A DNA stretch of 16,901 nt from an uncultured Lachnospiraceae bacterium (GCA_910586585.1 CAJUKA010000086.1:1-16901); one strand, 5' to 3'. Positions 1 through 8,279 are shown, counted from the first letter of the stretch. Made by a program: numbers and translations. The notes: generated by a model from the letters alone, not told the origin.

Positions 1-35
1 TCTATAAGCCTATTTTTTAGACTCAGTTTTTTCAT
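1..35 (-). CDS. Start of an unidentified gene, cut by the window edge
   Basis: Only 11 full codons are visible, reading MKKLSLKNRLI. It is the only frame downstream of the STAS gene that stays open to the window edge; the other two frames hit stops. A weak AAGGTAG lies about 13 bases upstream of the ATG. The basic N-terminus leading into a hydrophobic start resembles the beginnings of membrane sensor proteins (histidine kinases, chemoreceptors, membrane phosphatases), but that is a guess from 11 residues. It does not resemble the usual start of SpoIIAB, which would be expected after spoIIAA. The gap to the STAS stop codon is 32 bases, so co-transcription is plausible. Confidence 0.4.
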   Translation of the reverse strand, partial: MKKLSLKNRLI

Positions 36-67
36 AGATTACTTGACACTACCTTATAATTTTGCAA

Positions 68-385
68 CTATGCCAGTATTTCTATAATGGAGGACATTCC
101 TGACGAACGCAGCAGCCTGGTAATACGCTCACTTGTGTTGATCGCATAGACCTTTCCTCCAAAACATGATATTTTTCTGTATCTTCCTATAATAATACCA
201 AGCCCCGAACTATCCATAAAAGACGTATCTTCAAAATCAAACACGATATTTTTTACCGCATCATTCAGTATCAGCTTGTCTGCACATTCCCGGATGCCTG
301 CTGCCCCATGGTGGTCCACTTCCTTCGGCATCCTGATGCACAGATAATTGTCAATAATCGCAAATTCTTCATTTTTCTGTTCCAT
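68..385 (-). CDS. SpoIIAA-like STAS-domain anti-sigma factor antagonist
   Basis: A 105-residue single STAS domain, the usual length for this family. Such proteins bind an anti-sigma kinase of the SpoIIAB/RsbW type and free the sigma factor; the kinase inactivates them by phosphorylating a serine. Visible hallmarks are DHH at residues 24-26 and MDSSGLG at 57-63 followed by GRYR at 67-70. Ser59 corresponds to the phosphorylated serine of Bacillus SpoIIAA. The start is fixed by AAGGAGC about eight bases upstream of ATG. The sequence is closer to sporulation SpoIIAA than to generic RsbV proteins, but the next gene does not begin like SpoIIAB, so its role as the sigma-F regulator is unproven. A terminator and a stable hairpin lie in its leader. 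Confidence 0.88.
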   Translation of the reverse strand: MEQKNEEFAIIDNYLCIRMPKEVDHHGAAGIRECADKLILNDAVKNIVFDFEDTSFMDSSGLGIIIGRYRKISCFGGKVYAINTSERITRLLRSSGMSSIIEILA

Positions 386-419
386 ACTCTCTGCTCCTTT
401 TATTCCTACTCGCCGCGCC

Positions 420-462
420 GGGCACCCAGAGGAAATACATTAGCAGAAGCCGATGGGTGCCC
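420..462 (-). repeat. Nine-base-pair inverted repeat in the STAS gene leader
   Basis: TGGGTGCCC at 454-462 and GGGCACCCA at 420-428 are perfect reverse complements with a 25-base loop. No T-run follows it, so it is not an intrinsic terminator. It sits between the terminator at 471-499 and the ribosome binding site of the STAS gene and would fold in the 5' leader of any transcript reaching that gene. Confidence 0.6.
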
Positions 463-470
463 ATGTGCAT

Positions 471-499
471 AAAAAAGACATGTCTTTATCTGACATGCC
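471..499 (-). terminator. Intrinsic terminator upstream of the STAS gene
   Basis: On the minus strand GGCATGTC pairs with GACATGTC (eight pairs, one G-U) across the loop AGATAAA, followed directly by TTTTTT. It would end transcripts from the folC/TPR operon or act as an attenuator for the STAS gene. The downstream arm lies inside the 14-bp palindrome AAAGACATGTCTTT. Confidence 0.7.
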
Positions 500-676
500 C
501 TCCTTCGTATCTTATACGTATTCTTATCATCTCTTTGTACCTAAAATTGTGAAAAGATTTTTGTCAGATTGTACACAAATTGATAAACGTGCATGGAGCA
601 TACGTTGATTCCATCTGTGTAAACCTGGCAGAAAATCCGGTATAATAGAGATTCTAAGCATACATCTTATAGGATT

Positions 677-2068
677 TTATTCACCTTTTATTTCTCTGAT
701 ATAATTCTGCGACTTTCGTGCTTTCTCCGTATGGGGGAACAGCTCTACCACCTGTTCATAAATCTCAACCGCCTTGTCGGTCTCTCCCTTCTTATTATAA
801 GAATTACCCAAATTATAAAGTGCTTCTCCATTCGACGGATTATATTCGTATGCTCTTGCAAGATTGTCTATTGCAACATCATAATTCTCCGTTCGAAAGG
901 CTTCATACCCCAGATTATAACAATTTCTTGCCACAACAGAGCTAACACTCTCCTTAAGCGCTGCATACAGATTCTTGAAACTTTCTGTCGCTTCTGTCTG
1001 CATATAATCTGCATTGATATTCTCAAGCGTATCTGCTATTTTCATTTCGTCGCCTGTGTCATTAATATGCATCAACGCCGCTTCTATCAAATCTGTGTTG
1101 GCCTCTATTGCTACTGTATTAGCCTGCATCTTATCCAAACTGTCTGAAAGATTATTCTTTTCCTGTGTCAGTTCTCCAATCTGCGCCATTAGTTCATCTG
1201 CTTCCGCCGTCTTGGTATCTAAAAGTTCACTGACCTCCTTATACTTCGCATTCGCTTGATTCTGTGCCTCCTGTATTTTTGCAGGCAGCACCAAATACCA
1301 TGCGATTCCGATCCCAAGCGCAACGCCAATTACAATATTTATCAGTGTCTGTAACCCCACAATATCCCTTTTACCCACAGGCTGAATCACGGTATCATTG
1401 CCGCTTTTGTATACAATCGCTTCTTTCTTTTTCTTTGACCGTTCCTCATCATGCGGCATTTGCAACTCAATCTCTCTTAGATACCGCAGTGTCATTGTAT
1501 TGTCAACATCAATGGCAAGTGCCTTATCCAATTCTTTCTTCGCCTTATCCCACTCCTGGTTTTTGATATACAACAGCGCCAGAAGCTGTCTTGCTTGTAC
1601 AAACCTTGGATTCATGGACACTACCTTTTTGAGCTGTATCACCGCAAGATCAAGACTGTCCTGGTGACAGTAGTTCAAAGCCATATTATACTTTTTGATT
1701 GTCTGATTATAGGCATCAAGTCTTCCTGGATTATTTTGCAGCATATCGATATAATCATCTGCAATGTTTTTCTCGCCCTTAACATTTTTGCTCATAACCC
1801 ATTCACTCAAGGCGGCTACGACTTCCCCGCGCTCAAAGTAAATCAGTCCCATCAGATTTCTCGCCTCTATATGGCATTTATTTAGTTTCAGGCATTGCCT
1901 TAGACTCACTACTGCGCCAGATAAATCTCTGACATTTGCCTTCTCAAGTGCATCATTATAAAAACGGTTGGCAGTGTACATAATCTTCTTGTACACTCCC
2001 ACATCGGCTCCGCAGCCAGTACAGAAATCTTTCTCTGACAAACTGCATCCACAATTAAAGCAAAACAT
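677..2068 (-). CDS. Zinc-ribbon, TPR, membrane and coiled-coil protein
   Basis: 463 residues. Domain order seen: a short N-terminal zinc ribbon with Cys3-x2-Cys6 and Cys16-x2-Cys19; TPR-like helices from about 30 to 205, the clearest around 134-190; a Lys/Glu-rich linker at 206-220; one membrane helix at about 241-261; a long coiled coil at about 262-320; and a C-terminal TPR pair at about 383-455 with the typical pattern NLGYEAFRTENYDVAIDNL. There is no signal peptide. TPR repeats usually bind partner proteins, so a scaffold role at the membrane is likely, with no enzyme motif seen. The start is supported by AGGGGAG six bases upstream. It follows the 46-residue gene by 11 bases and belongs to the folC transcript. 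Function is not known to me. Confidence 0.85.
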   Translation of the reverse strand: MFCFNCGCSLSEKDFCTGCGADVGVYKKIMYTANRFYNDALEKANVRDLSGAVVSLRQCLKLNKCHIEARNLMGLIYFERGEVVAALSEWVMSKNVKGEKNIADDYIDMLQNNPGRLDAYNQTIKKYNMALNYCHQDSLDLAVIQLKKVVSMNPRFVQARQLLALLYIKNQEWDKAKKELDKALAIDVDNTMTLRYLREIELQMPHDEERSKKKKEAIVYKSGNDTVIQPVGKRDIVGLQTLINIVIGVALGIGIAWYLVLPAKIQEAQNQANAKYKEVSELLDTKTAEADELMAQIGELTQEKNNLSDSLDKMQANTVAIEANTDLIEAALMHINDTGDEMKIADTLENINADYMQTEATESFKNLYAALKESVSSVVARNCYNLGYEAFRTENYDVAIDNLARAYEYNPSNGEALYNLGNSYNKKGETDKAVEIYEQVVELFPHTEKARKSQNYIREIKGE

Positions 2069-2079
2069 ATCAAGCTCCC

Positions 2080-2220
2080 CTACTCTTCCTTCGCATCCTT
2101 TACCAGCTTTACCAAAACATCTGCTAAATCTGTCACATCCTGATTATATATCGCGTCCTGCAGTTCTTCCACTTCAAGACTGGGGTGAAACTTCTTCAAT
2201 TCTTCCTCAAAATCTATCAT
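2080..2220 (-). CDS. Small acidic protein, 46 residues, unknown function
   Basis: This short frame starts with ATG at 2220 inside the end of folC (14-base overlap) and stops with TAG at 2080, 11 bases before the TPR gene. GGAGG lies five bases upstream of the ATG, an excellent ribosome binding site within folC coding sequence. The product begins MIDFEEELKKFHPSLEVEEL and is mostly charged, rich in Glu, Asp and Lys, with a likely helical second half ending in KDAKEE. There is no membrane segment or signal peptide. The tight overlap with folC and close spacing to the TPR gene suggest translational coupling and a shared role with the TPR protein, but this is inference. Confidence 0.75.
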   Translation of the reverse strand: MIDFEEELKKFHPSLEVEELQDAIYNQDVTDLADVLVKLVKDAKEE

Positions 2221-3598
2221 GATAACCTCCGTTGACATCTATTATCTCCTCCACTAATCCAGCCAAATACAGCGAACCAACAACATATGACACGCCGTTT
2301 TCTCCCCTGGCCAATAATCCAAAAGCCACTGCGTCCTCTATCTCTTCAAATATATGTATTCTTTGTCCTGAATCTTTGGTAAACCTGACAAAAAGTTCCT
2401 GAAGCCCCACTAAATCTGCTCCTCTTCCACCAGGAATATGCGTCAGCACAAAATCCGTTATCATTTGAAGACTGCAAAGCATCTCTATCATTTTATCATA
2501 TTGTTTATCTTTTACCACTGAGAAAATAAGGATACAGCTTTCTTTTTTTCCAATACCTGCGAAATCGTACATATTTTGCACACTTTGTACAAATGCCGCT
2601 ATCCCATCTTCGTTGTGGGCACCATCAATAAATACTCCTGGCACAATTTCTTCCATGCGTCCTGCCCAGCGCATGTTTAAAATTCCTTCCTTTATAGATT
2701 GTACCGTAATTTTATCAAAATTACACTCTTTTTTGAGTATCTCACAGGCACGAATCGAAACCGCCGCGTTCTCTGCCTGATAAGCAGCTGTGGTGCCAGT
2801 CAAAAAACTACCATAATCATAATACAGACTGGAAACAGAAAAATCAATGTATTTTTTCTGAAATTCATTTATTTTATAGTCATTTTTCGACACAGCCTCA
2901 CAGAAACAGCCGCTTTGTACTGCTTTTTTTCGAATCACATCAGAAGCTGCCTTTTTTCTGTCCGAGAATATGACAGGTATTTTGGGCTTAATAATACCTG
3001 CCTTTTCCGCTGCAATTGCTTCTATGGTGGTTCCTAGATATTCCATATGATCCAGACCAATCTGCGTAATCACTGTCAGCACAGGCTCTCTGATAACATT
3101 TGTGGTATCCAGCCTGCCGCCAAGCCCTGTCTCAAGAATTGTCACTGCCACCCCTGCTCTTGCAAAGATATAAATCCCCATAAAAAACAGTCGTTCAAAA
3201 TACGTCGGACAATAATCTGGCATTTGATACTGATATCTTTCAATATTCTTAGTAAGCCAGTTAAAGGCTTCCACAAATGCTTCCTCTGATATCATTTTAC
3301 CATCAATACAAAAACGTTCTCTTGTTGTTCTCAAATGCGGAGAGGTAAACATTGCCGTTCTGTATCCGCTTTCTATACAAATACTTTGTAAAAAGGCACA
3401 GACAGACCCTTTTCCATTGGTTCCTGCAATATGTATAATCTTTCCTAGATTCTTTTCACAATATCTGCCATTATCACCGTTTTGTATGAATGTATAAAAT
3501 CCTTTTGTCTCTTCAAACGGATTCTTTTTGGTAAATTTAGGTATCTCTGACAAAAATTCTTCTGCCTCATGATACGTTTTTGCAATTATTTCTTTCAT
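2207..3598 (-). CDS. folC: Folylpolyglutamate synthase / dihydrofolate synthase
   Basis: 463 residues. FolC is a cytosolic Mur-ligase-type enzyme that uses ATP to add glutamate to dihydropteroate and/or tetrahydrofolate, retaining folates in the cell. Visible motifs: ATP-binding loop GTNGKGS at about 59-65, FTSPHL at 84-89, ETGLGGRLDTTN at 156-167, GLDH at 181-184, EKAGIIK at 198-204, WAGRME at 311-316 and DGAHN at 325-329. I chose the ATG at 3598 because AGAGGAAAGCA lies just upstream; a TTG ten codons earlier has no better site. The order valS then folC is common in Firmicutes. The stop codon overlaps the start of the next small gene. A terminator separates it from the FapA-like gene, so it needs readthrough or its own promoter, and I see no clear promoter in the 48 bases available. 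Confidence 0.95.
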   Translation of the reverse strand: MKEIIAKTYHEAEEFLSEIPKFTKKNPFEETKGFYTFIQNGDNGRYCEKNLGKIIHIAGTNGKGSVCAFLQSICIESGYRTAMFTSPHLRTTRERFCIDGKMISEEAFVEAFNWLTKNIERYQYQMPDYCPTYFERLFFMGIYIFARAGVAVTILETGLGGRLDTTNVIREPVLTVITQIGLDHMEYLGTTIEAIAAEKAGIIKPKIPVIFSDRKKAASDVIRKKAVQSGCFCEAVSKNDYKINEFQKKYIDFSVSSLYYDYGSFLTGTTAAYQAENAAVSIRACEILKKECNFDKITVQSIKEGILNMRWAGRMEEIVPGVFIDGAHNEDGIAAFVQSVQNMYDFAGIGKKESCILIFSVVKDKQYDKMIEMLCSLQMITDFVLTHIPGGRGADLVGLQELFVRFTKDSGQRIHIFEEIEDAVAFGLLARGENGVSYVVGSLYLAGLVEEIIDVNGGYHDRF

Positions 3599-3646
3599 TG
3601 CTTTCCTCTTAGACTCTATCGGAATCAATCTGTGTCCTTGCGTTCG

Positions 3647-3675
3647 AAAAAGGTCCGCAGCTTGCTGCGAACCTT
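3647..3675 (-). terminator. Terminator after the FapA-like gene
   Basis: On the minus strand AAGGTTCGCAGC pairs with GCTGCGGACCTT (12 pairs, one U-G) around a very short AA loop, followed by a T-run at 3647-3651. It lies about 32 bases past the stop of the FapA-like gene and upstream of folC. Confidence 0.75.
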
Positions 3676-3706
3676 ATAGGGAATGTAATAGTGTATACCT
3701 ATATGT

Positions 3707-5092
3707 TTAAACGACGATTACTGTTCCTACAATAATTCCGTTTTGTGCAGAATATTCCGTAAAGCTGGTATCACGATTCACCACTATCTCATGATCATTA
3801 ATGCTGATCACTGTTCCTTTATAAATATTTCCGCTTATCCTAATTTTGGCTTCCCTTGACTTCAGCATAACATCATCCATCTCGTCTGCTGAGCGCTTTA
3901 ACTCAACGCATTTTGTATAAATTTCATTTTTTCTGTTTTTGAGATCATCAAGATGCGCCTGAAGCTGCTCACTCAGCTCGCCAGTCTGCTGTCTGACTCT
4001 GAGTATCTTTGCCATACCTGCCACAACATCATCCAGCTCGGCATTGGTCTTGTTGTATTCCTCTGTCACAGCCATGCGCTTTTCCATAATATCCGGCAAT
4101 ACTCCAACATGAATACCTGTCTTTATCTCTGACTGGTTTCCTGCATTCTGACAGTTAATGCCAAGCGTAGCATGTACATTTCCGCCTGCTATTAGACCTT
4201 TCTTGCCCGTAAGCATAATCTGTTCGCCAGCATTTACCTTGGAATTAAGAATTACATTGGACTGTATGCTTCCACCGGCTTTGACAGTCGCGTATTCAAG
4301 AAATTCTGTAAATACGTCTCCGCCTGCAACAATACTGCCTTTTCCGCCTCCTTGCATCCCTCGCTTAAGTGCGACATCGCCTCCAGCCGTAATATTTGCA
4401 GACTCTACCACTCCATCAACCGTAAGGCTCTTTCCTGCTCTGACTATGACACCCGCCTCTACATTTCCATGAATAATGACATCTCCGTTAAAGTCTATTA
4501 ATGCATTGTTGGCATAATCACAGCCGCCCTGAATCTCATAGACTTCTACTACAGATAGTTTGCTGTCGCCATCATACTCCACTTTGCCTGACTTCGCAGC
4601 ATAGTATTGGTTAGGGTCTTTCTCATTGGTAATACCTTTGCCTGTGAGAGGTCTCAGCTCTTTATACATATTAACTTTTTCAACCGCACCTGTAACATCT
4701 CTTCCTGCTGTTCCTTGTACTGCGGGATGATAAACAGCCAAAAGCTGCCCCTCATCCACATTCTGTACCAGGCTCATACTTCTATAGTCTACACTACCAT
4801 CTTTGCGAATCTCAGGTTTTGGTTTTTCTGTACTAAAGAAAAACTCGAAGTGTCCTTCCCTTCCTGGTTCTCCTTTTTCACTTGACGCGATCTTTACCTC
4901 GCGTTCGTATATTTTTTTCTTACACATTGCCGCCACATGCGACTCATTGATACCTGCCTGCACTCCGCTTAAATGCAGATATCTTATAACTTCTGATTTT
5001 TCATAGCTTGTGCCATCTTCAGGCGCATATAAATAAAGCCATGCTGCTGTTTTGTCATCCGCTATTCTGACATAAGATCTGACGTTAACCAT
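3707..5092 (-). CDS. FapA family protein (DUF342)
   Basis: 461 residues, typical for the family. The N-terminal part (to about 190) is the FapA N-terminal region. Residues about 200-310 form Gly/Val-rich repeats such as GDVIIHGNVEAG and AGGDV, typical of a polymer-forming beta-helix. Residues about 335-405 are a coiled coil, followed by a small beta C-terminus ending GTVIVV. The protein has no signal peptide or membrane helix. Family members are named for Vibrio FapA, which is tied to flagellar assembly, but most clostridial members have no tested role, and no flagellar gene is visible here. GGAGG lies seven bases before the ATG. It follows valS by 57 bases without a terminator, so it is probably expressed from the T-box-controlled transcript. 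Confidence 0.88.
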   Translation of the reverse strand: MVNVRSYVRIADDKTAAWLYLYAPEDGTSYEKSEVIRYLHLSGVQAGINESHVAAMCKKKIYEREVKIASSEKGEPGREGHFEFFFSTEKPKPEIRKDGSVDYRSMSLVQNVDEGQLLAVYHPAVQGTAGRDVTGAVEKVNMYKELRPLTGKGITNEKDPNQYYAAKSGKVEYDGDSKLSVVEVYEIQGGCDYANNALIDFNGDVIIHGNVEAGVIVRAGKSLTVDGVVESANITAGGDVALKRGMQGGGKGSIVAGGDVFTEFLEYATVKAGGSIQSNVILNSKVNAGEQIMLTGKKGLIAGGNVHATLGINCQNAGNQSEIKTGIHVGVLPDIMEKRMAVTEEYNKTNAELDDVVAGMAKILRVRQQTGELSEQLQAHLDDLKNRKNEIYTKCVELKRSADEMDDVMLKSREAKIRISGNIYKGTVISINDHEIVVNRDTSFTEYSAQNGIIVGTVIVV

Positions 5093-5149
5093 TCGTTCAC
5101 CTCCGAAAAGGCCAAACCTGCCCTTCTATGTCTTCTATTGTAACACCAT

Positions 5150-7804
5150 TTACCTTAATTGTGCAAGTCGTTCTGCAACCTGTTCTTTCATTTGTACATA
5201 TTTTGTCAGTTTTTCTTTCTCTTCCGCAATCTTTCCTTCAGGTGCTTTGGACATAAACTTCTCATTATTAAGCATATTATTCACACGTGCAAGCTCACCA
5301 TCGAGCCGTTTTGCCTCTTTTTCAAGTCGTTCTATCTCTTGTGCAATATCAACAAGCTCTGCAAACGGCATATAGATATTCGTATTGGCAATTACTACTG
5401 AAACCGCGTCCTCTGCAATACCATTCTTGTTATCCTGTATCGTAACCTCTGAAGCGTAAGCAAGCGCAGCAAAGAAAAGTTTTCCTTCCTCAAATGTATT
5501 TCTAATATCTTCATTTTCAGAAACAACAAATACATGTGCTTTTTTTGACGGCGCCACATTCATTCCAGTCCTTACATTCCTAATTCCGCGAACTGCTTCC
5601 TTGATCCGTTCAATATCCTTCTCTTCTTTTGCAAAACAGCGCCCTGTTTCATAAACAGGCCATTTGGATATCATAATAGACGGTTCCTCTGACTGAAGTG
5701 TACAAAAGATTTCTTCTGTAATAAATGGCATGTATGGATGCAGAAGCTTCAATGCATCTAACAGCACTGTTTTCAATGTCCAAAGCGCTGCATTTTGCGA
5801 CTGCGCATTATCGGAATTATAAAGTCTTGGCTTCACCATCTCTATATACCAGTCACAGAACTCATCCCATATAAAATCATATATCTTCTGAACGGCAATA
5901 CCAAGCTCAAAATTCTCCATATTTTCAGTCACTTCTTTTACAAGACGGTTGAGCTTTGAAATAATCCAGCGGTCTACTGGCTCAAGATATGACGACGCAT
6001 CTGTTACGGGCTTTCCTTCCATATTCATCAGAATAAAACGAGAAGCATTCCATATTTTATTGGCAAAGTTTCTGTTTGCTTCAACTCTCTCATAATAGAA
6101 GCGCATATCATTTCCCGGCGCATTTCCTGTCACCAGCGTCATTCTGAGCGCATCTGCCCCATATTGTTCAATAACCTCAAGCGGATCGATTCCGTTTCCA
6201 AGGGATTTAGACATCTTTCTCCCTTGTGAATCCCGTATCAAACCATGAAAAAGTACCGTATGAAAAGGCTTTTGGTCTGTATGTGCATATCCTGAGAAAA
6301 TCATACGAATTACCCAGAAAAAGATAATATCATATCCTGTTACAAGTACATCTGTCGGATAAAAATATGATAAATCTTCTGTATTTTCAGGCCAGCCAAG
6401 TGTTGAAAATGGCCACAGAGCAGACGAAAACCATGTGTCAAGTGTATCCGGGTCCTGCTCAAAATGCTCACAGCCGCAATTCGGACACTTCTGCGGCATT
6501 TTCTTTGCCACAACAATTTCACCACAGGAATCACAGTAATATGCCGGAATCCTGTGTCCCCACCAAAGCTGTCTTGAAATACACCAGTCCTTAATATTAT
6601 CTGTCCAGTTATAATACGTCTTATCCATTCTTTCTGGAATCAGCTTAATCTCGCCATTTTTGACTGCTTCTACGGCTGGTTTAATCAGCTCTTCCATCTT
6701 CACAAACCACTGCTGTTTTACCAATGGCTCAATTGTAGTCTTGCAGCGATCATGGGTTCCTACATTGTGGCTGTACGCTTCAACTTTCACAAGAAGTCCC
6801 ATCGCATCAAGTTCTTCTACAATCGCTTTTCTTGCCTCATAGCGGTCCATTCCCGCATATTTTCCACCATTTTCATTAATCGTTGCATCATCGTTCATAA
6901 TATTGACAACTGGGAGATGATGTCTTTTTCCAACCTCAAAATCGTTCGGGTCATGCGCAGGCGTTATTTTCACCACACCTGTACCAAATTCCATATCTAC
7001 ATACGTATCTTCTACAACAGGTATTTCACGATTCATCAGCGGAAGCATCACTTTCCTGCCTTTGAGATGCGCATACCGTGCATCATCAGGATGAATGGCC
7101 ACCGCAGTATCACCAAGCATTGTTTCTGGTCTTGTCGTTGCAAATGTCAGGTATTCTCCCGACTCCGTTCCATCATCATTCAATACGGGATATTGAATAT
7201 GCCACAAATGCCCTGCCTGTTCTTCATACTCCACCTCTGCATCTGATATAGAGGTATTGCATATTGGGCACCAGTTAATCATTCTTGCCCCTTTGTAAAT
7301 ATAGCCCTTTTCATGCATTTTACAAAAAACTTCTGTGACTGCTTTGTTGCAGCCCTCGTCCATTGTAAAACGTTCTCTGTCCCAGTCACAAGAAGAACCG
7401 AGTTTCTTTAATTGGCCAATAATACGTCCGCCATATTCTTTTTTCCAATCCCAGGCACGCTCTAGGAACTTTTCTCGTCCCAGATCGTGCTTGTCAATGC
7501 CCTCTTCTTTTAGCTTCTCTATAATCTTAACTTCTGTCGCAATACTTGCATGATCCGTACCCGGCTGCCAGAGTGCATTATATCCCTGCATCCGTTTAAA
7601 TCGTATCAAAATATCCTGCATTGTATTGTCAAGAGCATGACCCATATGAAGCTGTCCTGTAATATTGGGCGGTGGAATCACAATTGTAAATGGTTTTCTG
7701 CTTCTGTCCACTTCCGCGTGAAAATATTTTTTGTCAAGCCATTTTTGGTAAATTCTGTCTTCTAACCCATGAGGGTCATAAGTCTTTGCCAACTCTTTGC
7801 CCAT
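5150..7804 (-). CDS. valS: Valyl-tRNA synthetase
   Basis: 884 residues, a class I aminoacyl-tRNA synthetase that charges tRNA-Val in the cytosol. Visible motifs: PPPNITGQLHMGH at about 44-56 with the HIGH signature as HMGH; the editing-domain segment TFATTRPETMLGD near 227-239; zinc-type cysteines CDSC and CPNC at about 424-443; and KMSKS at 530-534. The last 60 or so residues are the Glu/Lys-rich C-terminal coiled coil of ValRS. I chose ATG at 7804, preceded by GGAAGG, over a TTG seven codons upstream that overlaps this site. Expression is set by the T-box leader at 7914-8195. Confidence 0.98.
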   Translation of the reverse strand: MGKELAKTYDPHGLEDRIYQKWLDKKYFHAEVDRSRKPFTIVIPPPNITGQLHMGHALDNTMQDILIRFKRMQGYNALWQPGTDHASIATEVKIIEKLKEEGIDKHDLGREKFLERAWDWKKEYGGRIIGQLKKLGSSCDWDRERFTMDEGCNKAVTEVFCKMHEKGYIYKGARMINWCPICNTSISDAEVEYEEQAGHLWHIQYPVLNDDGTESGEYLTFATTRPETMLGDTAVAIHPDDARYAHLKGRKVMLPLMNREIPVVEDTYVDMEFGTGVVKITPAHDPNDFEVGKRHHLPVVNIMNDDATINENGGKYAGMDRYEARKAIVEELDAMGLLVKVEAYSHNVGTHDRCKTTIEPLVKQQWFVKMEELIKPAVEAVKNGEIKLIPERMDKTYYNWTDNIKDWCISRQLWWGHRIPAYYCDSCGEIVVAKKMPQKCPNCGCEHFEQDPDTLDTWFSSALWPFSTLGWPENTEDLSYFYPTDVLVTGYDIIFFWVIRMIFSGYAHTDQKPFHTVLFHGLIRDSQGRKMSKSLGNGIDPLEVIEQYGADALRMTLVTGNAPGNDMRFYYERVEANRNFANKIWNASRFILMNMEGKPVTDASSYLEPVDRWIISKLNRLVKEVTENMENFELGIAVQKIYDFIWDEFCDWYIEMVKPRLYNSDNAQSQNAALWTLKTVLLDALKLLHPYMPFITEEIFCTLQSEEPSIMISKWPVYETGRCFAKEEKDIERIKEAVRGIRNVRTGMNVAPSKKAHVFVVSENEDIRNTFEEGKLFFAALAYASEVTIQDNKNGIAEDAVSVVIANTNIYMPFAELVDIAQEIERLEKEAKRLDGELARVNNMLNNEKFMSKAPEGKIAEEKEKLTKYVQMKEQVAERLAQLR

Positions 7805-7913
7805 AGTGCCCTTCCTTCCTTTCAAAACTCTTTATAAAATGATATACACAAATAAAAGCATACTCTCTTATGCCAGGCATCTGTCACGTATTTCACTTTT
7901 GAGATGCTCTGTG

Positions 7914-8195
7914 AAAAAAAAAGCCCCTTACTGTACAGATTTACAGCAAAGGGCGAATGAACGCGGTACCACCTTTGTTTTATGCAAAATGCATTCTCTC
8001 ATCAGATTCTCATAAGAATCCTGCCCTGTAACGTAGGCGGAACGTGAAATCCTACTCTGTACCACATATCTGTTTACATTTCAGACCTCCGGTTTCAAAG
8101 CTACCTTCTCCATTCCTTCCTTTGAGAAATTTTCCAGCTCGGTATCCCGAAATTTCTCTCTCTGTCAAGGGGTTAAATGGATACTCCTCTTTGGC
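7914..8195 (-). promoter_or_regulatory. T-box riboswitch, valine specific, controlling valS
   Basis: The minus strand carries the T-box core GGTGGTACCGCG at 7962-7973 and an intrinsic terminator built from GCCCTTTGCTGTA and its partner CAGTAAGGGGC, ending in nine T at 7914-7922. Stem I is visible: CAAAG (8189-8193) pairs with CTTTG (8096-8100) and TCCATT (8176-8181) with AATGGA (8109-8114). The internal loop between them holds AGTA on one side and GAAGGTAG on the other, the loop E-like specifier layout. GTA at 8102-8104 is the specifier, a valine codon. The variable base of the TGGT bulge is T, matching discriminator A of the tRNA-Val in this window. Uncharged tRNA-Val would favour the antiterminator and switch on valS. 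About 110 bases separate terminator and start codon; a small hairpin (GCATA/TATGC, 7858-7873) sits there. Confidence 0.95.
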
Positions 8196-8249
8196 ATTAC
8201 CTTTTCAAAATAAAAAGTACTTAAAAATTGTATTACTTCTTTCTATATA

Positions 8250-8279
8250 AATATAATGAACTATGACCTATTTTGTCAA
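8250..8279 (-). promoter_or_regulatory. Sigma-A type promoter for the valS T-box transcript
   Basis: TTGACA at 8274-8279 (perfect) and TATATT at 8250-8255 (five of six) are 18 bases apart on the minus strand, placing the transcript start about 50 bases before stem I of the T-box. Confidence 0.8.

Noticed and set aside
516..545. Sigma-H-like promoter upstream of the STAS gene (AGGTA and GAAT on the minus strand)
   Set aside because: The spacing is too short and the -35 has a mismatch; support is too weak to call.
638..651. TATAAT on the plus strand at about 640
   Set aside because: There is no acceptable -35 box, and the plus strand downstream holds only mirrors of the TPR gene.
6340..6842. 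Several frames of 60-75 codons on either strand inside valS
   Set aside because: They overlap a fully conserved synthetase gene in other frames and show no features of their own.
7858..7873. Second terminator in the valS leader
   Set aside because: The stem has only five pairs and the T-run is broken; it may be just leader structure.
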